Assembly (NCBI GenBank): GCA_019136515.1
Contig: JAGVUB010000098.1
Span: 1 to 41,197 of the forward strand
DNA length: 41,197 bases
Source of the DNA: Verrucomicrobiota bacterium
GTDB lineage: Bacteria > Verrucomicrobiota > Verrucomicrobiia > Opitutales > Opitutaceae
Reading direction: 5' to 3'
Shown: piece after piece, positions 9,301-15,492 of the stretch
Layout of the letters: each line of letters begins with the position of its first letter
Position numbering within the stretch: the stretch's first letter is position 1
Made by a program: the position numbers and the translations under genes
The notes under the pieces: model-generated
Database searches by the model: none
Seen by the model: the letters and a program-made list of their open reading frames with translations, nothing else
Told to the model about the DNA's origin: nothing

Positions 9301-10622
9301 ACCAAGTATGTCCCGTCGTCGTTCCGGCGCACTGAGATCGACTGATCATCGGAGAGTTGGGCAGCCTCGCCGGATAGCGAATAGTGAAGACGCGTCTCGC
9401 GCTTGCGATAGGTGCGAATCTGCGGCCCGCGCGATGGTTTGTTGGCGTAGGGCAATAGCGACAAATCCTGAAAACCGATCGCTCCGTCGCTGACATCGAC
9501 GATGCGAGAAGCGAACGAGAAGTCTTCCTGCCAGACATCCCAGATCCCCACCGGTGCACTCACCGGCAGAAACTCCAGCTTGGTTTGGTGTGGCGTCCGG
9601 CCCGTGGCGGCAGAGGCGATATCGCCAGCGGGCGTGACCACACCCTGAAAACTGCACGCGTACTGCGCAACCACTCGCCCGTCACTCGCCGCATGCATGA
9701 TCAGCTGGCGGGTCGGCGCCTCACCCACCGTCCGAGCCCAAAGCCCGGGCCCGACGACGACGTCGAGCGTCACAAGCGCGCCAGACCACGGTCGGCCATC
9801 GGCGTGCGTAACCTGAAGAACAACTGGCTGCGCAAGAAATCCGTCGACCGGGGATTGTCCCGCTCCGCTCACGAGTGCCAGCACGGGTTTTTCTCCATTG
9901 AAGAAATCAGTGGGATCACTGCCGGTCTGATACTCGCCGAAGTTGGTCAATCCGTCGCCATCCGAGTCCAGCGTGGCGATCGATGAATCCGCCGGCCTGA
10001 AGCCGTTCGCAACCTTCCAGCCATCCGGAAGCCCATCATTGGCTGTGCTCCAGCGCAATGGATCTGCTCCCTGCTCGAGTTCTGCGCGATCATTGAGCCC
10101 ATCGTCGTCGGTATCGCACGCGTGCAGTTCTGTGCCGAGTTGGGCCTCCTCCCAGTCATTGAGCCCGTCGCCGTCCGAATCGAGGTCGGAGACTACGACT
10201 CGCCAGAATAGGCGCTCCGGCAGCAGAGTTCCTGTCTCGGTCACCGTCACGGACAACGCACCGCCCGTGCCGTCGGTCGTGCCGGCAAGGGCGGTCCAGG
10301 TCACGAGGTCTGACGAGTGTTCGATGCCATAGCGTTTGCCAACCACACTGGGCCAGCGAATCACGAGATTGCTCAGGGCATCGACCTCCGGGGCAATGAA
10401 GAGGCGATCGGCCGCCTCGCCCGGTGCTGTGCCGGCGATAGCCTCTTCGCGATTGGACAATCCGTCTCCATCGGGATCGGCATCGGCGGTTGTCGTCACT
10501 CCATATCGTGTCGTCCACACGTCCGAAATCCCGTCGCCATCGAGATCGATGATCGCACAAAGCGGCATAGCGGTAAGGACCAGCATGCCGCCGGCGCGGA
10601 GAATAGAGCGGATTGAGCGCAT
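6363..10622 (-). CDS. Very large exported protein with TSP3-type repeats and C-terminal alpha/beta-hydrolase
   Basis: 1419 residues from the ATG at 10622 (a TTG at 10643 would add seven). MRSIRSILRAGGMLVLTAMP with cleavage near LCA is a signal peptide. Residues about 24-240 carry Asp-rich thrombospondin type 3-like repeats (DLDGDGISDVW, DPDGDGLSNREEA, DSDGDGLNDWEEA, DTDDDGLNDRAEL, DSDGDGLTNFGEY), likely Ca2+ binding, interrupted by an EHSSDLVTWTAL segment. About 250-1100 is a long unassigned region with another acidic repeat (LDANRDGEIKLPSEDDSD). About 1130-1300 is an alpha/beta-hydrolase: YIVFVHGWN (oxyanion loop) and VNLVAHSMGNIV (nucleophile Ser in xHSxG), with NDDPDP and SIDHAGYG as candidate Asp and His. 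The substrate is unknown; lipid, ester or peptide are all possible. It is first in a coupled cluster with two anchored proteins and is AT-rich compared with its neighbours. Confidence 0.8.
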   Translation of the reverse strand: MRSIRSILRAGGMLVLTAMPLCAIIDLDGDGISDVWTTRYGVTTTADADPDGDGLSNREEAIAGTAPGEAADRLFIAPEVDALSNLVIRWPSVVGKRYGIEHSSDLVTWTALAGTTDGTGGALSVTVTETGTLLPERLFWRVVVSDLDSDGDGLNDWEEAQLGTELHACDTDDDGLNDRAELEQGADPLRWSTANDGLPDGWKVANGFRPADSSIATLDSDGDGLTNFGEYQTGSDPTDFFNGEKPVLALVSGAGQSPVDGFLAQPVVLQVTHADGRPWSGALVTLDVVVGPGLWARTVGEAPTRQLIMHAASDGRVVAQYACSFQGVVTPAGDIASAATGRTPHQTKLEFLPVSAPVGIWDVWQEDFSFASRIVDVSDGAIGFQDLSLLPYANKPSRGPQIRTYRKRETRLHYSLSGEAAQLSDDQSISVRRNDDGTYLVSGTTRYSAVSGSSWTSGSGELLPAMASLINDPMPQSQLVISGSAGGDFSGVAFLLPGVSSTPYGSYCREKDYQALPSCFPGTPSSWSLDHVLLSDSDGNTFEIALSEEDTVDAIRARFALSKAIADGIATLPMGTDRSVRNGGAIIRDLPDWAPTYPVIHLVNLEEFSAVAPTAEYGRAEFRVSVPEESFSRAAGASFRARFVVLFIPDESPDSPEVADVLECTLSPENNWESPVYSITPQADGYTDILAWSMVAESSRPRRLIPGQTHPCATGPMEYVGKKPQLAWEPMVPDPEANGPWRRALQGSHTLQQVFLRDDYYSSVIADVETTVTWAPIPGSTVPIRLWCWHDDGSDLGRWSLLSEGCDLKPYLGATTDLLFFEALAPGFITVRFTTMIEEAAVHDDIRIDASLPLPSLGLDANRDGEIKLPSEDDSDATSADKPFRFWINDDDDHFSSSTGDGDSYVENAYDVLGSATPNYLESQATSARDLEDFARLWISTQGLNASFKNGDLYLGLKWADEGKTGAPAIKLFRQVESTGGIGYLSSMSVASQQIKEFAIRDASDSNPWDSLRRQVVQGSDVFVLPTSVFSQLSETAPTTHLLFEGAGVGKGQLKIVILKKEGDNFTTIGEGPGVWLDLQNIKSMYERAKATADGAENFPFPYNYAGADVVPSPAMGWASDPSGYPFEPEQGERSTYIVFVHGWNMEYAASTNYAETMFKRMWQRGYKGRFVSFRWPTFTGLTTFNDSEYRAWKCGVSMKQYIATLPTSFTVNLVAHSMGNIVAGSALENGASVANYALLNAAVPAICYDTTGNVVQTSWRYVTPNDDPDPATVALSYQGRLAGVSGNLVNFFLPADSALSAWELNNELFKPHQWPEGSIDHAGYGYQRTAGAGQKLRVVRVAGNRFLGLPDEAMAFAVQAPSLTVGADGRTRGSITEWVDLSTYGFDNVHSAEFLFTIQQTRNFYGTVLLKLGVAVQP

Positions 10623-11170
10623 CGAGCGAACCGGCTTGCGCAAGCGCTCCCATCGCGCCGAGCAAACGTATGACCGGATACAAGCTTCTGCGTCACGAGT
10701 GCGTCAATTCGTAACTCTGGTCGATGTGGGCAGGGAAAGGAACCGGAGAGTTGGTTCCGACAGTCCAAGGGGGGCTTCCCTCCGGAGTGCGATGGTTTGG
10801 CCGGAACCGAGCGGAAGGTGCTCGATCGCGTCGTCGGGCGCGTGGCCGGATGCTTCGAGGCGGGCTGGGGCGACCGGTTGGGCCATATTGATCTTCGCGC
10901 GATAGGCTGACCGGGGGAGAGGGGCTGGACCGCCGGGCCGTCCGTGAACGCGGCGGGCCCATTCTGCCGTACGGCAGAACGCCCTACCCCAAAGTGCCAG
11001 TTCTATGCGCGAGGCTCAAAAGCCGGGAATCTGCGAAACGCAGATGGCCCTTGCGCCAAAGCGGTTCGGCGCCGGTGCCTCCGCCGCAGGCTTTTCGTCG
11101 CGCCGGCCGGCCGCGAACCTTTTCCTTGCGGGCGGCGGGGCGGGGCGGTTCGCTTCGAACCCTCATTCCC
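10623..11170. other. Long intergenic region between divergent genes, with serA leader
   Basis: 548 bases without a convincing gene. It holds the promoters of the minus-strand hydrolase cluster and of serA. Structures seen are the 18-base palindrome at 10962-10979 and a short hairpin at 11028-11045 (seven base pairs, AAA loop). The last 70 bases before serA have GGTTCG/CGAACC complementary pieces that could form alternative stems. No known riboswitch class is recognised. Confidence 0.4.
10962..10979. repeat. Perfect 18-base palindrome upstream of serA
   Basis: TTCTGCCGT is followed directly by its reverse complement ACGGCAGAA with no spacer. A spacer-free palindrome cannot form a good hairpin, so a dimeric DNA-binding protein site is more likely than a terminator. 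It lies 191 bases before serA and about 340 bases before the start of the divergent hydrolase gene, so either could be the target. The binding protein is unknown. Confidence 0.45.
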
Positions 11171-12760
11171 ATGAAAATCCTCGTCGCCGACAAGATCTCG
11201 CCCAAGGGCGTGGAACTGCTCCGCAAACAGCCGGGCTTCGAAGTCATCGAAGCCTACAATTCCACCCCCGAGAAGGTCCTCTCTCTGGTGAAGGATGTTC
11301 ATGCGATCGCGGTCCGCTCCGAGACGCAGATCACCGCCGAGGTCATCGCGGCCGCCCCGTTGCTCAAGGTCGTGGGCCGCGCCGGCGTGGGCGTGGACAA
11401 TGTCGACGTCGAGGCCGCCACCGCGCGCGGCGTGGTGGTGATGAACACCCCCTCGGGCAACACCATCGCCACCGCCGAGCTGACGTTCACGCACATGCTC
11501 TGCGGCGCCCGCCCCGTGCCGCAGGCCTCCGCTTCGATGCGCGAGGGCAAGTGGGACCGGAAGAATTTCAGCGGCATTGAGCTGTTCCGCAAAACCCTCG
11601 GCGTCGTCGGCCTCGGCCGCATCGGCGGCGAGGTGGCCAAGCGCGCCCAGGCTTTCGGCATGCGCGTGCTCGCCTACGATCCCTACCTCGCGCCGAGCCG
11701 CGCCAAGGCCATGCAGGTCGAGGGCGTCACGCTCGACGAGCTGCTCGCGCAGGCCGACTACATCACCGTCCACATGCCGCTGACCGACGCCACGAAGGAC
11801 ATGATCGACGAGGCCGCCTTCGAGAAGTGCAAGAAGGGCGTGCGCATCTTCAACTGCGCCCGCGGCGGCATCATCAAGGAGACCGCGCTGGTCGAGGCGC
11901 TCAAGAGCGGCAAGGTCGCCGCCGCCGGCCTCGACGTTTACGAGGAGGAGCCGCTCCCGGCCGACCATCCCTTCCGCGGTATCCCCAATCTCGTGCTCAC
12001 CCCGCACCTCGGCGCCTCCACGAAGGAGGCCCAGGAGTCGGTCGGCATCGAGATCGCCGAGCAGATCGCCGATGTGCTCAACAACGGCATCATCCGCAAC
12101 GCGGTCAACATGCCGTCGATCGACGCTGCCGCGCTGAAGGTCCTCGGGCCGTATCTCGACCTCGGCGCCAAGCTCGGTTCGCTCGTCCAGCAGATCGCCC
12201 CGCACCAGATCGCGTCGCTGAAGTTCACCTATTTCGGCAAGGTCTGCGAGATCGACTCCAACGCCGTGACCCGCGCGATCGAGCGCGGCTTCATGCGCCG
12301 CATCAGCGGCGAGGAGGTCAACTTCGTCAACGCGCCGATGCTGCTCCAGCGCCTCGGGGTGAACGTCGAGGTCGTGAAGTCGAACGGCGAGTGCGAGTAC
12401 ACCGACCTGATCGTCGTCGAGGCCACGGCGGCCGACGGCAGCATGCACACTTCCCGCGGCACGCTGATGGGCAAGACGCAGACCCCGCGCATCGTCGGCA
12501 TCAATCGCCGCGAGGTCGAGGTGCCCGCCGAGGGCAAGCTGCTCGTGCTCGAGAACGTGGACCAGCCCGGCATGGTCGGCACGATCGGCACGCTGCTCGG
12601 CAAGGACGGCGTGAACATCGCCGACATGTCGCTCTCGCGCCTCACGCCCGGCGGCACGGCCTACATGGTCGTCGTCGTCGACAACGAGCCGAGCGAGAAG
12701 GCCCGCGCCGAGATCAAGGGCAACCCCGCCATCAAGATGGCGAAGTTCGTCCAGCTCTGA
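11171..12760 (+). CDS. serA: D-3-phosphoglycerate dehydrogenase
   Basis: 529 residues, the length of the long (type I, bacterial/actinobacterial-like) PGDH. It oxidises 3-phosphoglycerate to 3-phosphohydroxypyruvate with NAD+, the first step of serine synthesis, in the cytosol. Order of domains: substrate domain (about 1-95 and 280-315), Rossmann domain with LGVVGLGRIGGEV (about 142-152), ASB intervening domain (about 320-450), and C-terminal ACT domain (LVLENVDQPGMVGTIGTLLG, about 455-529) that usually senses serine. Catalytic residues are in view: Arg231 (NCARGG), Glu260 (VYEEEP) and His279 (TPHLGAST). The ATG at 11171 is the standard MKILVADKIS start. A 65-base hairpin follows 12 bases after the stop. 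Confidence 0.97.
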   Translation: MKILVADKISPKGVELLRKQPGFEVIEAYNSTPEKVLSLVKDVHAIAVRSETQITAEVIAAAPLLKVVGRAGVGVDNVDVEAATARGVVVMNTPSGNTIATAELTFTHMLCGARPVPQASASMREGKWDRKNFSGIELFRKTLGVVGLGRIGGEVAKRAQAFGMRVLAYDPYLAPSRAKAMQVEGVTLDELLAQADYITVHMPLTDATKDMIDEAAFEKCKKGVRIFNCARGGIIKETALVEALKSGKVAAAGLDVYEEEPLPADHPFRGIPNLVLTPHLGASTKEAQESVGIEIAEQIADVLNNGIIRNAVNMPSIDAAALKVLGPYLDLGAKLGSLVQQIAPHQIASLKFTYFGKVCEIDSNAVTRAIERGFMRRISGEEVNFVNAPMLLQRLGVNVEVVKSNGECEYTDLIVVEATAADGSMHTSRGTLMGKTQTPRIVGINRREVEVPAEGKLLVLENVDQPGMVGTIGTLLGKDGVNIADMSLSRLTPGGTAYMVVVVDNEPSEKARAEIKGNPAIKMAKFVQL

Positions 12761-12772
12761 GGTCCGTTTCCG

Positions 12773-12837
12773 CGTAGCTGGACGGCGAATGCCGTTCAGC
12801 TCTTCGGAAGGCTGAACGGCTGCGCCGTCCAGCTACG
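12773..12837. repeat. 65-base GTAG-ended palindromic (REP-like) element
   Basis: Outer arms CGTAGCTGGACGGC (12773-12786) and its exact complement (12824-12837) enclose inner arms GCCGTTCAGC (12791-12800) and GCTGAACGGC (12811-12820) with a UUCG-containing loop; only a small asymmetric internal loop breaks the stem. Both ends read GTAG outward, the head tetranucleotide of REP elements mobilised by RAYT transposases. It sits between serA and plsY and could also terminate serA, though no T-tract follows. Confidence 0.75.
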
Positions 12838-12856
12838 ACGAAGAACTTCCCGTCCC

Positions 12857-13492
12857 ATGATCCTCCCGCTCGTCACCGCTCTCCTCGCCGGCTACCTGCT
12901 CGGCTCGCTGCCGTTCGGCGTCTGGGTCGCCCGTGCCCACGGAGTGGACATCTTCAAGGTCGGCTCCGGCAATCCCGGCGCGACCAACGTGAAGCGCTCC
13001 GTCGGCAAGAAGGCGGGCAACCTCGTCTTCCTGCTCGATTTCCTGAAGGGCGTCGTGGCGACGCTCTGGCCGGCGCTGCCGGTGGTCGGTTTCGGCGACG
13101 CCGAGCTGGCCGAGCGGATGGCCGTGGCCGGCATGGTCGGAGCGATCGTCGGTCACTCGTATTCGTGCCTGATCGGATTCCGCGGCGGCAAGGGCGTGGC
13201 CACCAGCATCGGCGGCCTGCTCGCGCTGTCCTGGCCGGTGGCGCTGCTGGGCGTGGCGGTGTGGGTGGTCGTCTTCTACGCCACGCGCTACGTCTCGCTC
13301 GCGTCGATCCTGCTGGCGGCGAGCCTGCCGGTCTCCTCCTGGCTGCTGCACCAGACGCTCTTCCTCACGCTCTTCTTCTGCATCCTCGGCGTGTTCATCA
13401 TCCTGCGCCACCGCTCCAACATCCAGCGCCTGCTGGCGGGGACCGAGAGCAAGTTCGCCAAGAAGAAGCCCGACGCCGAGGCGGGCCGCTGA
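12857..13492 (+). CDS. plsY: Glycerol-3-phosphate acyltransferase PlsY
   Basis: 211 residues. PlsY moves an acyl group from acyl-phosphate to glycerol-3-phosphate, the first step of phosphatidic acid synthesis in most bacteria, in the inner membrane. The three family motifs are present: GSLPFG near residue 15, GSGNPGATNVKR (about 36-48) and GFRGGKGVAT (about 108-117, phosphate binding). Between them lie at least five hydrophobic segments, and the C-terminus is a basic cytosolic tail (KKKPDAEAGR). It is 96 bases after serA across the palindromic element, so co-transcription is uncertain. Confidence 0.96.
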   Translation: MILPLVTALLAGYLLGSLPFGVWVARAHGVDIFKVGSGNPGATNVKRSVGKKAGNLVFLLDFLKGVVATLWPALPVVGFGDAELAERMAVAGMVGAIVGHSYSCLIGFRGGKGVATSIGGLLALSWPVALLGVAVWVVVFYATRYVSLASILLAASLPVSSWLLHQTLFLTLFFCILGVFIILRHRSNIQRLLAGTESKFAKKKPDAEAGR

Positions 13493-13550
13493 GCGGCGAC
13501 GACCCTGTGACCGAGTGGGGCCGCGGTCGCGCCCAGCGGCGGCGACCGAT

Positions 13551-13573
13551 GTAGGAGCCTGCTTGCAGGCGAT
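13551..13573 (+). repeat. GTAG-headed REP-like element
   Basis: GTAGGAGCCTGCTTGCAGGC, followed by GAT: the GTAG head leads directly into a GCCTGC/GCAGGC stem with a two-base loop. The layout matches the REP family well known from Pseudomonas (GTAGGAGC, stem, CTTG loop). It lies in the 129-base gap between plsY and the YmdB-type gene. Confidence 0.6.
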
Positions 13574-13621
13574 TGCGGGCGCAGCCCCGCGGCGCCTGCC
13601 AACCGGCTTGCGCCCGGGCGC

Positions 13622-14425
13622 GTGGCGGGTCGGAATGCGGGCGTGATCTCCCTCCTTTTCATCGGCGACATCGTGGGGCGGCCCGGCCGCGAGATTGTGG
13701 CGAACCAGTTGGCCGCGCTGCGCGAGCAGTGGCAGCTGGATTTCGTCATCGCCAACGCCGAGAACTCCGCCGCGGGTGCGGGCATCACCGGCACGATTGC
13801 GCGCGACCTGCTCGGCCGCGGTGTCGACGTGATCACGCTCGGCGACCACGTGTGGGACCAGAAGGGCTTCGAGGCCGAGATCAAGACGCTCGACCGCGTG
13901 TGCCGCCCGGCGAACCTGCCGGCGATGTGCCCCGGGCTCGAGCGGGTGGTCGTCGAGAAGAACGGTTTCCGGCTCGGGGTATTCACGGTTCTGGGCCGCA
14001 ACTTCATCGGGCTGAAGGGCGACTGCCCGTTCGCCGCGGCCGACCGGTTGCTCGCGGCCTCGGCGGCCGACTGCGACGCGGTCTTCGTCGAGGTGCACAT
14101 GGAGGCGACCTCCGAGAAGATCGCGATGGGCTGGTACCTCGACGGCCGCGCGCTGGCGGTGGTCGGCACGCACACGCACGTGCCCACGGCCGACGCGGCG
14201 GTGCTGCCGAAGGGCACCGCGTACCTGACCGACGCGGGCATGACCGGCCCGTACGAGTCGGTGCTCGGCCGCGACATCCAGGCAGTCATCGGCCGCTTCG
14301 TCGACGGCATGCCGCGGCGTTTCGAGGTGGCGACGAACGACGTGCGGCTCTCCGGCGCGCTCGTGCGCTACGACCCGGTGGCGAAGCGCGCCGTGTCGTG
14401 CGAACTGGTGACGGTGCGGGCGTGA
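13622..14425 (+). CDS. YmdB-family metallophosphoesterase (cyclic-nucleotide phosphodiesterase type)
   Basis: 267 residues from a GTG at 13622. A second GTG at 13643 would give [16 protein letters not shown], closer to the usual family start, and may be the true one. Metal-binding motifs of the calcineurin-like fold appear in order: [32 protein letters not shown] and [12 protein letters not shown]. Bacterial relatives are dinuclear metal phosphodiesterases (2',3'- or 3',5'-cyclic nucleotides in characterised members) and influence biofilm formation and RNA turnover. It is cytosolic. The gap before it carries a REP-like element; the gap after it is packed with hairpins. Confidence 0.92.
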   Translation: MAGRNAGVISLLFIGDIVGRPGREIVANQLAALREQWQLDFVIANAENSAAGAGITGTIARDLLGRGVDVITLGDHVWDQKGFEAEIKTLDRVCRPANLPAMCPGLERVVVEKNGFRLGVFTVLGRNFIGLKGDCPFAAADRLLAASAADCDAVFVEVHMEATSEKIAMGWYLDGRALAVVGTHTHVPTADAAVLPKGTAYLTDAGMTGPYESVLGRDIQAVIGRFVDGMPRRFEVATNDVRLSGALVRYDPVAKRAVSCELVTVRA

Positions 14426-14507
14426 GCGGGCGGCGGCGGATTGCCGCGGAGAGCGGAGGGGCGGAACCACTGATGGCTTCCGCCAATGGGCGGACGCTTG
14501 GAAGTGT

Positions 14508-14528
14508 CCTGCGGCTGATCGCCGCAGG
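14508..14528. repeat. Hairpin with TGATC loop, copy 1
   Basis: CCTGCGGC (14508-14515) pairs perfectly with GCCGCAGG (14521-14528) around a TGATC loop. The same loop, with a different stem, recurs 16 bases downstream. Confidence 0.5.
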
Positions 14529-14543
14529 GGCGGCGGGTGTCGG

Positions 14544-14562
14544 CGCCCGCTGATCGCGGGCG
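14544..14562. repeat. Hairpin with TGATC loop, copy 2
   Basis: CGCCCGC (14544-14550) and GCGGGCG (14556-14562) flank a TGATC loop. Stem sequence differs from copy 1 while the loop is kept, as in repeat families under compensatory change. Confidence 0.5.
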
Positions 14563-14580
14563 TTGTGGAGCGGAGCGTGG

Positions 14581-14600
14581 CACGGGTCGCCCGACCCGTG
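14581..14600 (+). repeat. Palindrome with GTGGCA head, forward
   Basis: CACGGGTC (14581-14588) pairs with GACCCGTG (14593-14600). The preceding GTGG (14577-14580) makes the head GTGGCA. It faces an inverted relative at 14630-14652. Confidence 0.5.
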
Positions 14601-14629
14601 GAGGGGCGGTGATGAAAGGATGGACGGAC

Positions 14630-14647
14630 ATGGGTCTGGAGACCCAT
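14630..14647 (-). repeat. Palindrome with GTGGCA head, inverted
   Basis: ATGGGTCT (14630-14637) and AGACCCAT (14640-14647) form a perfect stem. Read on the minus strand the head is GTGGCATGGGTCT, paralleling GTGGCACGGGTC of the forward copy, so the two form an inverted pair about 30 bases apart. Confidence 0.5.
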
Positions 14648-14674
14648 GCCACGAGCGGCGGGGCGTGCGCGGGT

Positions 14675-14698
14675 CGCTGCCCTCACGGGCAGCGCTAC
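14675..14698 (-). repeat. GTAG-headed REP-like hairpin, TCAC loop, copy 1
   Basis: CGCTGCCC (14675-14682), TCAC loop, GGGCAGCG (14687-14694), then CTAC; on the minus strand this reads GTAG followed by the stem. The eight-base-pair stem is perfect. Confidence 0.65.
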
Positions 14699-14760
14699 GG
14701 AGGAGTGGCGCTACGGTCGCGGGAAGTGCGGCGGATCGATGCGCTCAGGCCGAGGGGAAA

Positions 14761-14784
14761 CGATGCGCTCACGCGCATCGCTAC
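14761..14784 (-). repeat. GTAG-headed REP-like hairpin, TCAC loop, copy 2
   Basis: CGATGCGC (14761-14768), TCAC loop, GCGCATCG (14773-14780), then CTAC. Head and loop match copy 1 at 14675 while the stem differs by paired changes, so this is a related element and not a chance hairpin. Confidence 0.65.
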
Positions 14785-14858
14785 GGGGGAGGGGTGGGCA
14801 AGAAAATGCCCCGGCGGCACGGGGCCGACCGGGGCGGGTGAAGGAGCGGATACGGTTG

Positions 14859-15440
14859 TTATTTCTGGCCGGCGGCTGGAGCGGCCGGAGCCTCGGAGGC
14901 GGCTTTCATGTCGGCCTGGAGCTGCTGGGCGAGCGGCTGGATCTTCTGCATGAGCGGTCCCATCATGGCGGGCATCTCGGCCATGATCTGCTGCATGAGG
15001 GCGGGCATCTTCTTGATGACGGCTTGCCCGGCGGGGGTCTTGTAGAAGGCGATCATGCCGTCGATCTCCTGCTGGCTGAGGGAGTTCTTGTAGATGCGCA
15101 GGAACATGGGCTCCAGCTTGGCCCAGCTGAGTTCCTCGCGCATGAGCGCGATGTACTTGGACTGGAACGAGTCGATGGCGGCCTGCTGCTGGGCGTTGAG
15201 CTGCTGGCCCTGCGTGGACTGGGCGATCATCCCCTTCATGGCGCCGTCGACCTGTCCCCACATGTTGTCCATCATCTTCGCGGCATCGCAGAGCTGGAGC
15301 AGCTCTTTGAGCGATTCGTCGCTGGGGGTGGTCGAGATGGCGGCGGTGGGCTGCACCTTGGCCGGAGCCGAGGTTGTGCTGCAGGCGGGCAGTGCAACCA
15401 GGGCGAGCGCTGAGAGGACAGGTATGACGAGACGTTTCAT
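14859..15440 (-). CDS. DUF2059-like lipoprotein
   Basis: 193 residues. MKRLVIPVLSALALVALPAC is a lipoprotein signal with lipobox LPAC (Cys20), so the mature protein is probably lipid-anchored in the envelope. Residues about 40-165 are helical and match the DUF2059 pattern: LLQLCDAAKMMDNM near the start, then EIDGMIAFYKTPAGQAVIKKMP, a signature of that family, followed by a Met-rich helix (LMQQIMAEMPAMMGPLMQ). The end is an Ala/Pro-rich tail. The biochemical role of DUF2059 is unknown. It starts 52 bases after the stop of the second membrane protein of the ABC cluster and may be co-transcribed with it. Confidence 0.8.
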   Translation of the reverse strand: MKRLVIPVLSALALVALPACSTTSAPAKVQPTAAISTTPSDESLKELLQLCDAAKMMDNMWGQVDGAMKGMIAQSTQGQQLNAQQQAAIDSFQSKYIALMREELSWAKLEPMFLRIYKNSLSQQEIDGMIAFYKTPAGQAVIKKMPALMQQIMAEMPAMMGPLMQKIQPLAQQLQADMKAASEAPAAPAAGQK

Positions 15441-15492
15441 ATCGGGGTTCTGTGTTGTTGTTGAGTCGTGGGGAAAGTTACGGGGCGCTGGC

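Larger units (their letters stand above)
4034..10622. other. Compositionally distinct block (three-gene minus-strand cluster)
   Basis: The DNA from about 4.0 to 10.7 kb is visibly poorer in G+C than everything else in the window: codon third positions are mixed rather than almost always G or C, and A/T runs are frequent. The change coincides with the borders of the three minus-strand genes at 4034-10622. No integrase, tRNA or flanking direct repeat was found. The block looks acquired or under different codon selection; this is inference from composition only. Confidence 0.6.
14426..14858. other. Hairpin-packed intergenic region between convergent genes
   Basis: 433 bases with no credible gene. 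It holds at least six perfect stems in three styles: two with TGATC loops (14508-14528, 14544-14562), an inverted pair with GTGGCA heads (14581-14600 and 14630-14647), and two GTAG-headed REPs with TCAC loops (14675-14698, 14761-14784). It separates two convergent genes and is a likely transcription barrier as well as a repeat landing zone. Confidence 0.6.

Noticed and set aside
11028..11170. Riboswitch or attenuator in the serA leader
   Set aside because: Complementary pieces exist, but no known aptamer core and no T-tract terminator can be seen; left as an unassigned leader.
12833..14686. A 617-codon minus-strand frame opposite plsY and the YmdB-type gene
   Set aside because: Shadow of two motif-complete plus-strand genes; it also runs through the hairpin repeats.
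14508..14784. CRISPR array
   Set aside because: The repeated units are palindromes of different sequence with irregular spacing, not identical direct repeats with uniform spacers.
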